Shown here piece by piece: positions 1-8,235 of a stretch of 64,000 bases of DNA (positions within the stretch are counted from its first letter, which is position 1; each line of letters starts with the position of its first letter). The notes below the pieces were generated by a model that searched no databases, was not told the DNA's origin, and was given only the letters and a program-made list of their open reading frames with translations. Source of the stretch: Campylobacter concisus (GTDB taxonomy: Bacteria; Campylobacterota; Campylobacteria; Campylobacterales; Campylobacteraceae). The stretch spans positions 1-64,000 of the forward strand of contig LVWL01000023.1 of assembly GCA_002092835.1 (NCBI GenBank), in the 5' to 3' direction. The translations under genes were made by a program, and so were the position numbers.

Positions 1-231
1 CTCACTCGTGATAGAAGTTAAAAAAACAAACGTCGATTTTATCTTTAGAAACATCAACACCACAAAAAAACGCTTTTTTCATTTTTGATACTCCTGAATA
101 AAATTTAGGTTATGTTTCTTTCTTGTATTCAGTGTCAAGCACTAAGATTTTTAATCGAAACACTAACCCATAAGCCCTAAATCTTGGCTACAGCGTGAAA
201 ATCGCTTATTTTAGTAACAGGGGCTTATGGA
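1..231 (-). mobile_element. Edge of a probable IS110-family insertion sequence
   Basis: The element enters from beyond the left window edge. It consists of the N-terminus of a DEDD-type transposase on the minus strand and the non-coding DNA upstream of it, which holds a perfect 10-bp inverted repeat (168-177 with 221-230, 43-nt loop). In the IS110 group the non-coding end upstream of the recombinase encodes a structured bridge RNA, so this flank is a candidate for one. The outer boundary is a guess: I cannot see a target duplication or the other end. Confidence 0.35.
2..82 (-). pseudogene. IS110-like transposase, N-terminal part, frame disrupted
   Basis: The minus-strand reading starts with ATG at 80-82 behind a good AGGAG (92-96) and gives a peptide beginning MKKAFFCGVDVSKDKIDVC. 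The GVDVSKDKIDV segment matches the first acidic motif of the RuvC-like DEDD transposases of IS110/IS1111 elements. A TGA at 2-4 ends this frame after 26 residues; the neighbouring frame reads on as LTSITSE to the window edge after a T7 run, so an extra base is likely. Whether the rest of the gene is intact lies outside the window. Confidence 0.5.
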
Positions 232-469
232 AATTTTATAAAATCAAAAGAGAAAAAACGAAACGAAATAAGGTAAATTCTCTTTGATTTTATGGAAGTA
301 TCATACAAATTTTAGTAGCCAATTCTTGCGAGTGAATGAGATTTTAAAATTTACAAAAGTATTAAATTTGTATTTTTGAAATCGCAAAATTTAAATTTCA
401 TCCTTCGTTTAACAATGCATATCCAACTCAGGCTATAATACGCAAAATTTTAGTCCAAAAAGGATAAAA
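83..469. other. Non-coding region with two hairpins and a promoter
   Basis: No credible gene is seen. Besides the inverted repeat at 168-230 there is a second long hairpin, 239-254 pairing with 278-292 with one bulged A. A TATAAT at 434-439 lies about 30 bp ahead of the M48 protease gene. The left half probably belongs to the IS110-like element and the right half to the host. Confidence 0.5.
434..439 (+). promoter_or_regulatory. -10 box for the M48 protease gene
   Basis: TATAAT preceded by T-rich DNA, typical of Campylobacter sigma70 promoters, which usually lack a clear -35. It is followed by AAGGA at about 460 and the ATG at 470. Confidence 0.6.
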
Positions 470-1273
470 ATGAAAAAATTTTTACTTACATTGTTAGCGA
501 CTAGTTTGCTCTTCACTGGCTGCTCAAGCGTTACAAAAGCAGGCGTTGTTGGTGCTGATCGTAAGCAATTTATGTTAGTCTCATCAGAAGCTATGGAGCA
601 AAGCTCAGCCCAAGCATACGTAAAGACGCTAACAGCTGCTAGAAGCAAAGGCGAGCTAAATGTTGATCCGATCCTTACAAAAAGAGTTCAAGATATCGCT
701 AAAAGGCTCATCGCTCAAACTGGCGTTTTTAGGGATGACGCTCTAAAATGGAAGTGGCAAGTAAATGTCATTAATGAAGACACACTAAATGCTTGGTGTA
801 TGCCAGGGGGAAGGATAGTCGTCTATAGTGGCATCATAAAAAGGCTAAATTTAACAGATGCACAGTTAGCTGCAGTCATGGGACACGAGATCGCACACGC
901 TCTTAGGGAGCACAGCAGAGAGCAAGCAAGTGCTGATCAGATGAAAAGCATCGGCATCTTTGCAATAGCCACAGCTACTGGTCTTGGCGATCTTGGAGCT
1001 AATGCTCTAAATTTGGCTAGCGAATACACCATATCTCTGCCGTTTTCTCGCTCGCATGAAACCGAGGCTGATCACATCGGTACTGAGCTAATGGCAAGAG
1101 CCGGATACGATCCAAAAGAAGCGGTCGAAGTCTGGGTAAAAATGAGCAAGATGAGTGGCGGAAAGGTGCCTGAAATTTTAAGCACGCACCCATCGAACGA
1201 GAGTAGGATAAAAGACCTAAAAGAGATCGCAGCAAAACTTGAGCCGGTTTATCAAGCTGCTAAAAGAGGCTAG
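470..1273 (+). CDS. M48 family metalloprotease, lipoprotein
   Basis: A 267-residue zinc peptidase. Residues 1-18 form a lipoprotein signal with lipobox LFTGC (Cys18), so it should be anchored in the envelope facing the periplasm. The zinc motif HEIAH is at 139-143, and the third ligand lies in ETEAD (Glu199, the EADxxG pattern of the family). Members such as LoiP and BepA in E. coli degrade or help fold outer-membrane proteins; that role is inferred here. It stands alone, with its own promoter at 434 and a weak hairpin after the stop (1282-1316). An alternative is a specific homologue of YcaL/LoiP, which I cannot decide without alignment. Confidence 0.85.
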   Translation: MKKFLLTLLATSLLFTGCSSVTKAGVVGADRKQFMLVSSEAMEQSSAQAYVKTLTAARSKGELNVDPILTKRVQDIAKRLIAQTGVFRDDALKWKWQVNVINEDTLNAWCMPGGRIVVYSGIIKRLNLTDAQLAAVMGHEIAHALREHSREQASADQMKSIGIFAIATATGLGDLGANALNLASEYTISLPFSRSHETEADHIGTELMARAGYDPKEAVEVWVKMSKMSGGKVPEILSTHPSNESRIKDLKEIAAKLEPVYQAAKRG

Positions 1274-1281
1274 GCTTCAAA

Positions 1282-1316
1282 AAATTTGAGCGATCTTGAA
1301 ATGGTTGCTCAAATTT
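1282..1316 (+). terminator. Possible terminator after the M48 gene
   Basis: AAATTTGAGC at 1282-1291 pairs perfectly with GCTCAAATTT at 1307-1316 around a 15-nt loop. No T run follows beyond the stem, so it is a weak candidate. Confidence 0.35.
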
Positions 1317-1329
1317 CTAACTAGTACAT

Positions 1330-1739
1330 TTTAAAAAACTACGACTGCTAATATTCGGCTAGTTAGCGAGAGCCCTGGGTTAAAGCTCACAACAACTTTC
1401 GCTCAATCTTTGTCTATAAAGAAAATGGTGAAATTTTAGGCTGGTGTTTTGCTTAGTGATTTTAATCCCAAGATCGCTTACGATATAAGCGCATAGATAA
1501 GCATATATGTCGCTAAAAAGGCTCTTGACATTGGCATTGGTAAGCAGCTTTTAAGTCAAAGTCTAGATGAGGCAAAGAGGCTAAATTTAAAAAATATTAT
1601 CGCTTTAATATTTAGTGAGAACAAGGCAAGTCTTGGGCTATTTTTAAAATTTTGCTTTAAAAAATGGGGTGAACTGCCCAGCATTTGTCTGATGGATAAT
1701 GAGTACAAAGATGTCGTTATCTTGGGGCTAAAGCTTTAA
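1330..1739 (+). pseudogene. Decayed GNAT acetyltransferase (phosphinothricin acetyltransferase-like)
   Basis: Reading across frames gives a recognisable GNAT protein: PWVKAHNNFR..IFVYKENGEILGWC, then SDFNPKIAYDISA, ISIYVAKKALDIGIGKQLL (the acetyl-CoA loop region, normally R/QxxGxG/A), LNLKNIIALIFSENKASLGLF and a C-terminus at KDVVILGLKL with TAA at 1737-1739. There is a frame change at about 1450-1455 (TTT GCT TAG against CTT AGT GAT), an in-frame TAG at about 1493-1495, and a further frame change near 1365-1375. No intact start is visible. Several independent lesions make this a true pseudogene rather than a sequencing slip. The family acetylates amino groups of small molecules such as methionine sulfoximine or phosphinothricin. 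Confidence 0.7.
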
Positions 1740-1764
1740 AAGCCAAGCATTAAGCAAATAAAGA

Positions 1765-1770
1765 TATAAT
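1765..1770 (+). promoter_or_regulatory. -10 box for tRNA-Ser
   Basis: TATAAT with its last base 12 nt ahead of the first base of the mature tRNA. Confidence 0.55.
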
Positions 1771-1782
1771 CACCTTCTTCTT

Positions 1783-1870
1783 GGGTAGATGTCCGAGTGG
1801 TTTAAGGAGCACGCCTGGAACGCGTGTGTGGGGCAACTCACCGAGAGTTCGAATCTCTCTCTACCCGCCA
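1783..1870 (+). tRNA. tRNA-Ser (anticodon GGA)
   Basis: An 88-nt class II tRNA. The acceptor stem GGGTAGA pairs with TCTACCC, the discriminator is G and CCA is encoded. The anticodon stem-loop around CCTGGAACG gives anticodon GGA (serine codons UCC and UCU). A variable arm and the T-loop sequence GTTCGAATC are present, as expected of tRNA-Ser. Confidence 0.95.
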
Positions 1871-1928
1871 TAAATTTGACAAAATTTACTCTATTGCCCT
1901 AATACAAAAAGAAATTTAAAGGACAAAA

Positions 1929-3493
1929 ATGATCGAACATTTACTGTTATTTTTTGCACTGCTAGCTATCATCATCGCTTTAGTGATGGTCTCAAACCGC
2001 CTAAAGATCGCCTATCCAGTGCTATTAGTCCTTGGCGGGCTTGCCATTAACTTCGTGCCAAATTTACCAAGTATCAAGATCGATCCCGAGCTTATTTTCA
2101 TCATATTTTTACCGCCACTTCTTTATGAGGCTGCGTGGGCAAACTCGCTAAAAGAGCTCTATAAATGGCGCCGTACGATCGGCAGTTTCGCCTTTATCGT
2201 GGTTTTCGTAAGCGCAGCAGCAGTTGCTTTGATAGCAAATTTAGTGATCCCTGGCTTCTCGCTCGCCCTAGGCTTCATGCTAGGAGCTATCGTCTCGCCA
2301 CCAGACGCGGTGAGCACGGCAGCTATCCTTAAATTTGTCAAAGCCCCGCGCAGGATCAGCGCTATTTTGGAGGGTGAGAGCCTTTTAAATGACGCCTCCT
2401 CGCTCATCATCTTTCGCTTCGCTACAGTTGCGGTCACGACTGGGCAGTTTGTCTGGTACAAGGCCGCAACGACCTTTTTGTGGATGGTGGCTGGTGGCGT
2501 TTTAGTGGGTCTTGTTTTGGCGCTTGCGGCATATTTTTTACATAAAATTTTACCGACTGATGAAAACAGCGAAACGATAATGACGATCACGACGCCTTAT
2601 ATCATGTATATCTTGGCTGAGGAGCTTGGCGCTAGCGGCGTTTTAGCAGTGGTTTGTGGCGGACTTTATCTCTCGACTAAAAGAAATGAAATTTTCACCG
2701 CTTCAGCAAGGATCCACGCGATGCCAGTTTGGAACAACTTTATTTTCTTACTAAACGGCCTTGCATTTACCATGATCGGCCTTGACCTGCCTGAAATTTT
2801 AGCAGGGCTAAAGCGTAGCGGCGTCTCACTCTTTGAGGCGGTCTCTTACGGCGTTTTGGTCACTGCCGTGCTCATCGTTATCCGCCTCATGTCATCTTAT
2901 GGAGCCGTTTATATCACTATGTTTATGAAGCGCTATATCAGCGTGGCGGACGATCGCAACCCTGGCAAAGTCGCACCATTTATCGTCGGCTGGGCTGGCA
3001 TGAGGGGCGTAGTCTCGCTGGCTGCAGCACTTTCTATCCCTGCCATGGCTGGTAGCGAGCCGTTTTCGCATAGAGATCTCATCTTGTTTATCACCTTTGT
3101 AGTTATCTTGCTAACGCTCGTAGTTCAGGGACTAACTCTGCCGCTACTCATAAAAAGTGTCAAATTTCCAGACTTTAACGACCATATGCCAAATGAGCTT
3201 GCAAGGATCAAGATCAAAAAGGCGCTTACCGAGGCTTCACTTAAATTTAAATTGTGGGTGATGAGCATTTCTTATTTCAAAAGCTTGAAGAAGTTTGGAA
3301 TTTTGAGCTTGAGAGTAAAAATTTTGAGATCAGCGATGAGACAAGACAGAGATATTTTGAAATTTTAGAGGAGCAAAGAAAGGCACTTTGCGAGCTAAAC
3401 AAAGACCCAAAGATCAATGAAGAGGTCATTAGGACGTTTTTATATCACATCGACCTTGAGGAGCAGAGGTGGCAGCCGCATAGCGAGCACTAA
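1929..3493 (+). CDS. Na+/H+ antiporter, CPA1 (NhaP/YjcE) family, frameshifted near the 3' end
   Basis: A polytopic inner-membrane cation/proton exchanger with about 12 hydrophobic segments. Family motifs are seen: SPPDAVSTAAIL, GESLLNDASSLI (the NDxxS motif of CPA1 exchangers) and GWAGMRGVVSLAAALSIP. The uninterrupted frame from ATG 1929 stops at 3368 with an unlikely tail; the neighbouring frame from about 3251 reads a charged helical C-terminus (EEVWNFELESKNFEISDE...) to TAA at 3491-3493. Adding one A in the TTTAAATTG stretch near 3250 joins the two into 521 residues, close to the usual length. RBS AAAGGA precedes the start. It is tail-to-tail with the next gene, overlapping it by four bases. 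Confidence 0.85.
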
Positions 3494-4002
3494 AATTTTC
3501 TCCCGATGCTGCAACTTACCGCACCGCAAAATCTCTTGCCAAATTTGGCCTCGACGATGAGCACAAGCACGAAAAATATCTTCTCATCATTTAGCCGTGC
3601 GATCTGACGCAAAGTCTGGCTAGGACTATTAAATTTAACATCATTTTCGTGCAAACTCTTGCAAAACAGGGCCTCGTCAAAGCCAAGCATGCGTGAAATT
3701 TCACTGATGCTGTAAGGCTCAAGCGAGGCGATGATGCGGTCCATGTTGCACATAGTTGGATTTTTGCGGTGCGTGGTGACATCGATCATCTCATTTATGA
3801 GCTTTACTAGCTTTCTTCTGCGGTTAAAAAGGTGCAAGATCACAGCACAAACGATCAAAACTCCTGCAAATTTGTGCGCGCTCATCATCCACTCATTATA
3901 CTCGCCCATGGCGAAATTTAGCCCAGTAAATGCAAGCAGGCAGATCCCACAGGCAAGAGCACAGACGATACAAAATTTATATATCACTTCTACTTTTAGC
4001 AA
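3490..4002 (-). CDS. Hypothetical membrane protein, possible haem-binding helix
   Basis: 170 residues. Two N-terminal hydrophobic segments (about 8-30 and 42-60) are followed by a soluble domain. His43 and His57 lie on the second helix 14 residues apart, a spacing reminiscent of haem-binding helices in small cytochrome b-like (DUF4405-type) proteins; this is suggestive only. The C-terminal half contains SISEISRMLGFDEALF, which resembles a helix-turn-helix. The start is TTG at 4000-4002, chosen because AAGGA stands eight to ten bases ahead. I do not recognise a specific function. Confidence 0.55.
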   Translation of the reverse strand: MLKVEVIYKFCIVCALACGICLLAFTGLNFAMGEYNEWMMSAHKFAGVLIVCAVILHLFNRRRKLVKLINEMIDVTTHRKNPTMCNMDRIIASLEPYSISEISRMLGFDEALFCKSLHENDVKFNSPSQTLRQIARLNDEKIFFVLVLIVEAKFGKRFCGAVSCSIGRKF

Positions 4003-4097
4003 TGCAAATTCCTTAGTTTTTTGAAATTATACACCTACTATGCAAAAAATGAATGGCGCCAACTAGAAATTTAGCTGGCGCGTTAGAGTAAATTTAG

Positions 4098-6211
4098 CTA
4101 AAACTTATAGTTAAAGCTGAGATTAAAGGTGCGTGGATCGCCATAAACCATCATGTTCCTGCCGATGCCCTCGTAATATTTTTTATTAAAGAGATTGTCG
4201 ATATTTAGCTGCACGTCAAAGTTTTTAGCAAATTTATATCCAAACATCAAATTTGCCAAGGTGTAGCCCTTTTGTGTGATCTCGCTTGCGCCCTTGCCGG
4301 TGTAAATTTTGCTCTTATACATAGCTCCAGCACCTACTCTAAAGTCCCTAAATTCATACTTTGCAAATAAATTTGCCGTGCTTCTTGATGAGTCGGTGGC
4401 ATATTTTTCACCATTAGCATCTTTTGCGTTAAAGTGCGTTGCACCAAAGCTTAGGCTTAAGTTTTTAGTGATCTCGCCGTTAGATCTAGCTCGACGCCCT
4501 TGCTTGTCACGCCTTTGCCAGATTCAAATATTTTGGCATTTGTCGCTGGATTTTTCCTTCCAGTATCTATGCCAAGCTTGTCTTGCACGATCTTAAAGAC
4601 GCCAAGACTTGCTTGAAGTGCCCCGTCAAGATACTCGCCTTTGATGCCCACTTCATAGTCTTTGCCTTGGATCGGATCAAGATATTTGTCATTTGCATCT
4701 TTTGCGGTTTGAGGTTTAAATATGCTCGTGTAGCTAGCATATAGAGTGTGGTTTGCTCCGATGTCGTAAGTGACGCCAAGATATGGTGTGATCTCATTTG
4801 TGAAATTTCTATTGTCTTTGCCACCCTCGATCTCGTATTTGTAGTAGCTCACCCTGGCACCTAGCAAAAATTTAAGCTCATCGGTGATTGATAGTTTATT
4901 TGCCGCATAAAATGCCTTTTGTATCGTTTTGTCTTTATTGTTTTGATCTTCGTAAGGTAGCTTTGGATCATCAAGGTGTAAATTTTTAAAGTCTATCCTA
5001 CTTCTTGCCGTATAAGCAAGCCCAGCTGGTGTGGTCTTTTGTAGCCAGTAGCTACTTACCTTATCGCTACTTTTTTTATAGTTGTTATACATCGCGCCAA
5101 AGACAAACTCATGAGATAAATTTGCTATCTCGTAAGGGATATTTGCGTATGCATCTACGTTGTGGATATTCTCCTCTCTTTTGTTTGCATAAACGCTAAG
5201 ATCACTCATATTGCCAGTACCGTCTAAATTTACCGCTCCGCCGTAGTAGAGTAGATTTGAGTCAGTGTTTGCCCGTCTAAATGAGTAGCTTAAATTTAAG
5301 CTCGCTTCATTTTCAAAGTAGTGCTTAAAATCAGCATAAAAATCAAGCGTCTTTATGTCCCATCTAGTCCAAGGTTGAGAGAAAATTTCATTTTTACTAA
5401 AATTTGTCCTAGAGCCATCTGTGTAAAATGCCGGCATACCTCCCCATCTAACGCCACGGCGTTTTAGCTCTTGATAAAACGCACCAAGGCTAAGCCATGA
5501 GTTATCGCCTATGTCACTATCGACTACGCCGTAAATCGCGCTATTTTTTCGGTTGTAATAATCCATATAAGAGTGCGACTTCTCATGCATAAATGAAAGC
5601 CTCGCTCTGACGCTTCCACTCTCATTTACAGGCGTTTGCACATCGCCATTTACGCCGTATCTATCGTATGAGCCAGCGCTTATGCCAAAATTCCCTTTTA
5701 GCTCCTTTGAGTCTGCTCTTTTTCTTATGAAATTTAAGCTTGCAGCTGGGTTGCCGGCGCCTGCAAGCAGGCCATTTGCCCCTTTTACCACCTCAACTCT
5801 TTCATAAGGTAGCAAGCTCATATCGTTTGCACCAAGACTAAAACCACCAAAGCTAGGCATCGAATCAAGTAAGTAATAATCTATCTTAAAGCCACGAGCC
5901 GTCGGATATACGCGCTCGTCCCATTTGTTTAGCGTAACGCCTGGGACATTTCTAAGAAGCACTTGATAGTCCTTGATGCCTTGATCTTTTAGCCTAGCCT
6001 CTGTTAGCACAGTTAGCGACTGCGGCGTTTGACGAGAGGTTAAATTTAGCCTAGTTGTGCTCTTTACAAGCTCTTTTGCAAAGTAGTTTGCATAGTCTCT
6101 TCGCTCGCTTTCTACGACATCGATTGCCTCTAAAATTTTATCGCTTTGGCTAGCAAAAATTTGAGGTTGCATCAAATTTAATGCAACTAAACTAATTAAA
6201 AATTTTTTCAT
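4098..6211 (-). CDS. TonB-dependent siderophore receptor, frameshifted
   Basis: An outer-membrane beta-barrel that imports ferric siderophores with TonB energy. It has a signal peptide (MKKFLISLVALNLMQ...FAS) and a plug domain with the features of FoxA/FhuE/FpvA-type receptors: TSRQTPQSLTVL, LLRNVPGVTLN, ARGFKIDYYLLD and YERVEVVKGANGLLAGAG. The barrel ends NLSFNYKF with the terminal Phe needed for outer-membrane insertion. The first frame stops early at 4457 after GVELDL; shifting at about 4480 (CTAACGGC, one base short) continues as NGEITKNLSLSFGA to the C-terminal frame ending at 4098. The repaired length is 704 residues, normal for the family. The start overlaps the end of the upstream PepSY gene by 20 bp. 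The ligand cannot be told from sequence. Confidence 0.85.
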
Positions 6212-7292
6212 TTTTTCTCCTTTTAAAATTTCTTTTAATCCACAAATAAAGCCCTGAAATGCTCAAAATAAGCGGTGAAATACCAACCAGAAACCAGATA
6301 AATTTTGTGATTTGGTTGTAGTTACCAAAGTGCGATTTTCTAAATGCTGAGAGAATTTCTTCGCTTAGATTTGCATTTTTTATGTCCAAAATACTTACTA
6401 ATTCGCCGCTATTTTTATCGTAAGTTAATATGCTTGAATATTCGTTATGCAAGAAATTTTGATCTTTTACATAGCCAAAAAGGCGTATATTTGCTCCTTG
6501 CATAAAAGGCAGTGAGATGAAGTGTGGCTCAAAGCCAGCAAGATTATTCTTTGAGCGGGCTACCAGCTCGTCAAGAGATAGGCTTTTGTTATAAATTTTT
6601 GTATCTATAACGAAGTCATTTTTAAACTTTGGCGTGCGTGCCATTTGAAATTCCCACCAAACACCACTTATGCAAATGAGTAGTAAAATAGGCGTAGAAA
6701 AAATTCCTATCATTTTATGAATATCACTCATAAAAATATTTAGCCTATTTACACGAAGCCTAAGTAGTGTCAGCCAAAATTTTCTATAAATCACGAAACC
6801 ACTTATGCAGATAAAAAACGTAAAAATAGCGGTTAAAGTAAGGATAATATGACCGCTCTTTTCTAGAAATAGCGACTCATGAAGCTCAGTTAAAACTCCA
6901 AAAAATCCCTCATCATGTGCGAGTGGCCCGCTCTTTATCTTACCGCTAAAAGCGTCAAAATAGATAAATTTCCACTCTTTTTGGCTGTCATTGTGCTCGA
7001 TCAACCAAATTTTGTCACACTTTTTAGGGTTTGCATCGATATTTATGCCGACCATCTCGTAGCCGCCAAGCTCGCTTGCGATGATCTCTCTTTGCTCATC
7101 AAGGCTGATCCTTTTGCTTAAATTTTCTTTGTTTAAATTTACATTTACGACATTTGGGGCAAGAAGGCTGTTTATCTCATTTTTATAAACCAAAATAGCA
7201 CCGCTAAAACAAACTACTGCAAGTGGAATGAAAAATAAAAGAGATAAATAAGTGTGCACTTTATAAAAAAATTTTTGATTTAGAAATTTCAC
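6192..7292 (-). CDS. PepSY-domain membrane protein (PiuB/FoxB-like)
   Basis: 366 residues starting at a GTG, with four predicted membrane segments (about 14-35, 143-168, 193-215, 330-350) and periplasmic PepSY-like regions. HTYLSLLFFIPL near the N-terminus and SDIHKMIGIFSTPILLLICISG are characteristic of PepSY-associated TM proteins. Such proteins are often encoded beside TonB-dependent siderophore receptors and are thought to take part in reductive release of iron in the periplasm. Here it is the first gene of a two-gene operon with the receptor, downstream of a Fur-box-like site. Confidence 0.85.
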   Translation of the reverse strand: MKFLNQKFFYKVHTYLSLLFFIPLAVVCFSGAILVYKNEINSLLAPNVVNVNLNKENLSKRISLDEQREIIASELGGYEMVGINIDANPKKCDKIWLIEHNDSQKEWKFIYFDAFSGKIKSGPLAHDEGFFGVLTELHESLFLEKSGHIILTLTAIFTFFICISGFVIYRKFWLTLLRLRVNRLNIFMSDIHKMIGIFSTPILLLICISGVWWEFQMARTPKFKNDFVIDTKIYNKSLSLDELVARSKNNLAGFEPHFISLPFMQGANIRLFGYVKDQNFLHNEYSSILTYDKNSGELVSILDIKNANLSEEILSAFRKSHFGNYNQITKFIWFLVGISPLILSISGLYLWIKRNFKRRKNEKIFN

Positions 7293-7692
7293 TTTGTTTT
7301 AAAGCCTTTTAATGGTAGGTTTTGATAATGGCTCGCAATCTTACACAAAATTTACTTTGATAATATTTAAAACTATTATCAATTATGATTTCAAAAAAGA
7401 AAAATTTTTATAGAATGTAAATTGAAAGAAAATAAATAGATTTGATTTTCAAAAGAATAAACAACTCCTCTTTGTGTATACGAAAAGCCAGAAAAGGGGG
7501 AAGCAAAGACTTATCAGTTACAAAAAGGAGGGTCCATTTAGGACGATGAAATAGTATTATTTAAGCATAAATTTTAATAAAATTTTTAGTTAATAAAAAA
7601 GAAATTCCAAGTAATACTAAAGTAAATTTAACTTTAAAAAAGTTACATTTAAGAAATTTCTTTTAATTAGTGCAAGTACAAAATTAAAATAG
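7293..7692. other. Intergenic region with Fur-like site and one copy of a short repeat
   Basis: No gene is visible. It holds the palindrome at 7358-7381 and, at about 7494-7557, a degenerate copy of a sequence found again at about 8131-8175 (shared core TTACAAAAAGGAGG). The rest is A/T-rich. Confidence 0.5.
7358..7381 (-). promoter_or_regulatory. Fur-box-like palindrome upstream of the iron-uptake operon
   Basis: TGATAAT at 7358-7364 and ATTATCA at 7375-7381 form a perfect inverted repeat with a 10-bp centre. The arms match the GATAAT/ATTATC halves of the Fur consensus. It lies about 66 bp ahead of the PepSY gene, suggesting iron repression of that gene and the TonB-dependent receptor. Confidence 0.55.
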
Positions 7693-8100
7693 CTAGTTTT
7701 TAGGCACAAGCTCTAATACATTGCAAGCTCGTTTGCTGCCCATCTTGCAAGCTTTATCAAGAGCGTTTGCAGAAAGATCAAAGCTTTGCTCAGTGCCATT
7801 TCCTTGCAGATACTTTGTCGCTAGCTCATAGCAAGCTTCACTGCTGCCATCATCACAGAGCGATTTAAATATCTCAAAAGATTTTTGCGTATCTTTTTCT
7901 GCACCAAGGCCACGCCCTAGCATATCTGCATAGATAAAGCAAGAAATTTTATCTTTATTCTCACACTCACTTGAAAGCTTTTTTGTAAAACTCTCGCAAG
8001 CTTTAGCGTCACTTTTATTAATGCACTCTTGCATATTTATATCCCAGTTTGCATTCAAAGATAGAAGAGCAAATGCTAAAAATAAAATGGATTTTTTCAT
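7693..8100 (-). CDS. Sel1-repeat (Hcp-like) secreted protein
   Basis: 135 residues with a signal peptide (MKKSILFLAFALLSLNA). The mature part consists of short helical repeats with paired cysteines (for example CESFTKKLSSEC, CDDGSSEAC, CKMGSKRAC), the pattern of the cysteine-rich Sel1-like proteins of Helicobacter and Campylobacter, where cysteines about eight apart form disulfides within each repeat. It is probably periplasmic; its partners are unknown. It sits downstream of nosY where nosL lies in Wolinella, but has no similarity to NosL. Confidence 0.75.
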   Translation of the reverse strand: MKKSILFLAFALLSLNANWDINMQECINKSDAKACESFTKKLSSECENKDKISCFIYADMLGRGLGAEKDTQKSFEIFKSLCDDGSSEACYELATKYLQGNGTEQSFDLSANALDKACKMGSKRACNVLELVPKN

Positions 8101-8120
8101 AAATTTCCTTGGAAGAAGTT

Positions 8121-8145
8121 AGCTCCCTTTGGGGGAAAGGGAGCT
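8121..8145. repeat. Perfect hairpin next to the TTACAAAAAGGAGG repeat
   Basis: AGCTCCCTTT (8121-8130) pairs with AAAGGGAGCT (8136-8145) around a GGGGG loop. No T run follows on either strand, so this is not a classical terminator. The adjacent TTACAAAAAGGAGG (8147-8160) recurs at about 7518-7531. Confidence 0.5.
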
Positions 8146-8235
8146 ATTACAAAAAGGAGGTTTCTTGTTGGACAAGTGGAATAATACAAGTTTCGTCTAA
8201 ATTTAAAACCAACTTTTCTTTAACAAAAAACAATC

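Noticed and set aside
2159-2590. A 143-residue open frame antisense to the antiporter
   Set aside because: It lies wholly within the antiporter gene, whose translation shows family motifs; the antisense product has no recognisable domain.
3731-4024. A 97-residue plus-strand frame opposite the small membrane protein gene
   Set aside because: The minus-strand gene has a better RBS and a plausible membrane topology.
4567-4824. An 85-residue frame within the TonB-dependent receptor
   Set aside because: The receptor frame is open here and matches its family; this is a shadow frame.
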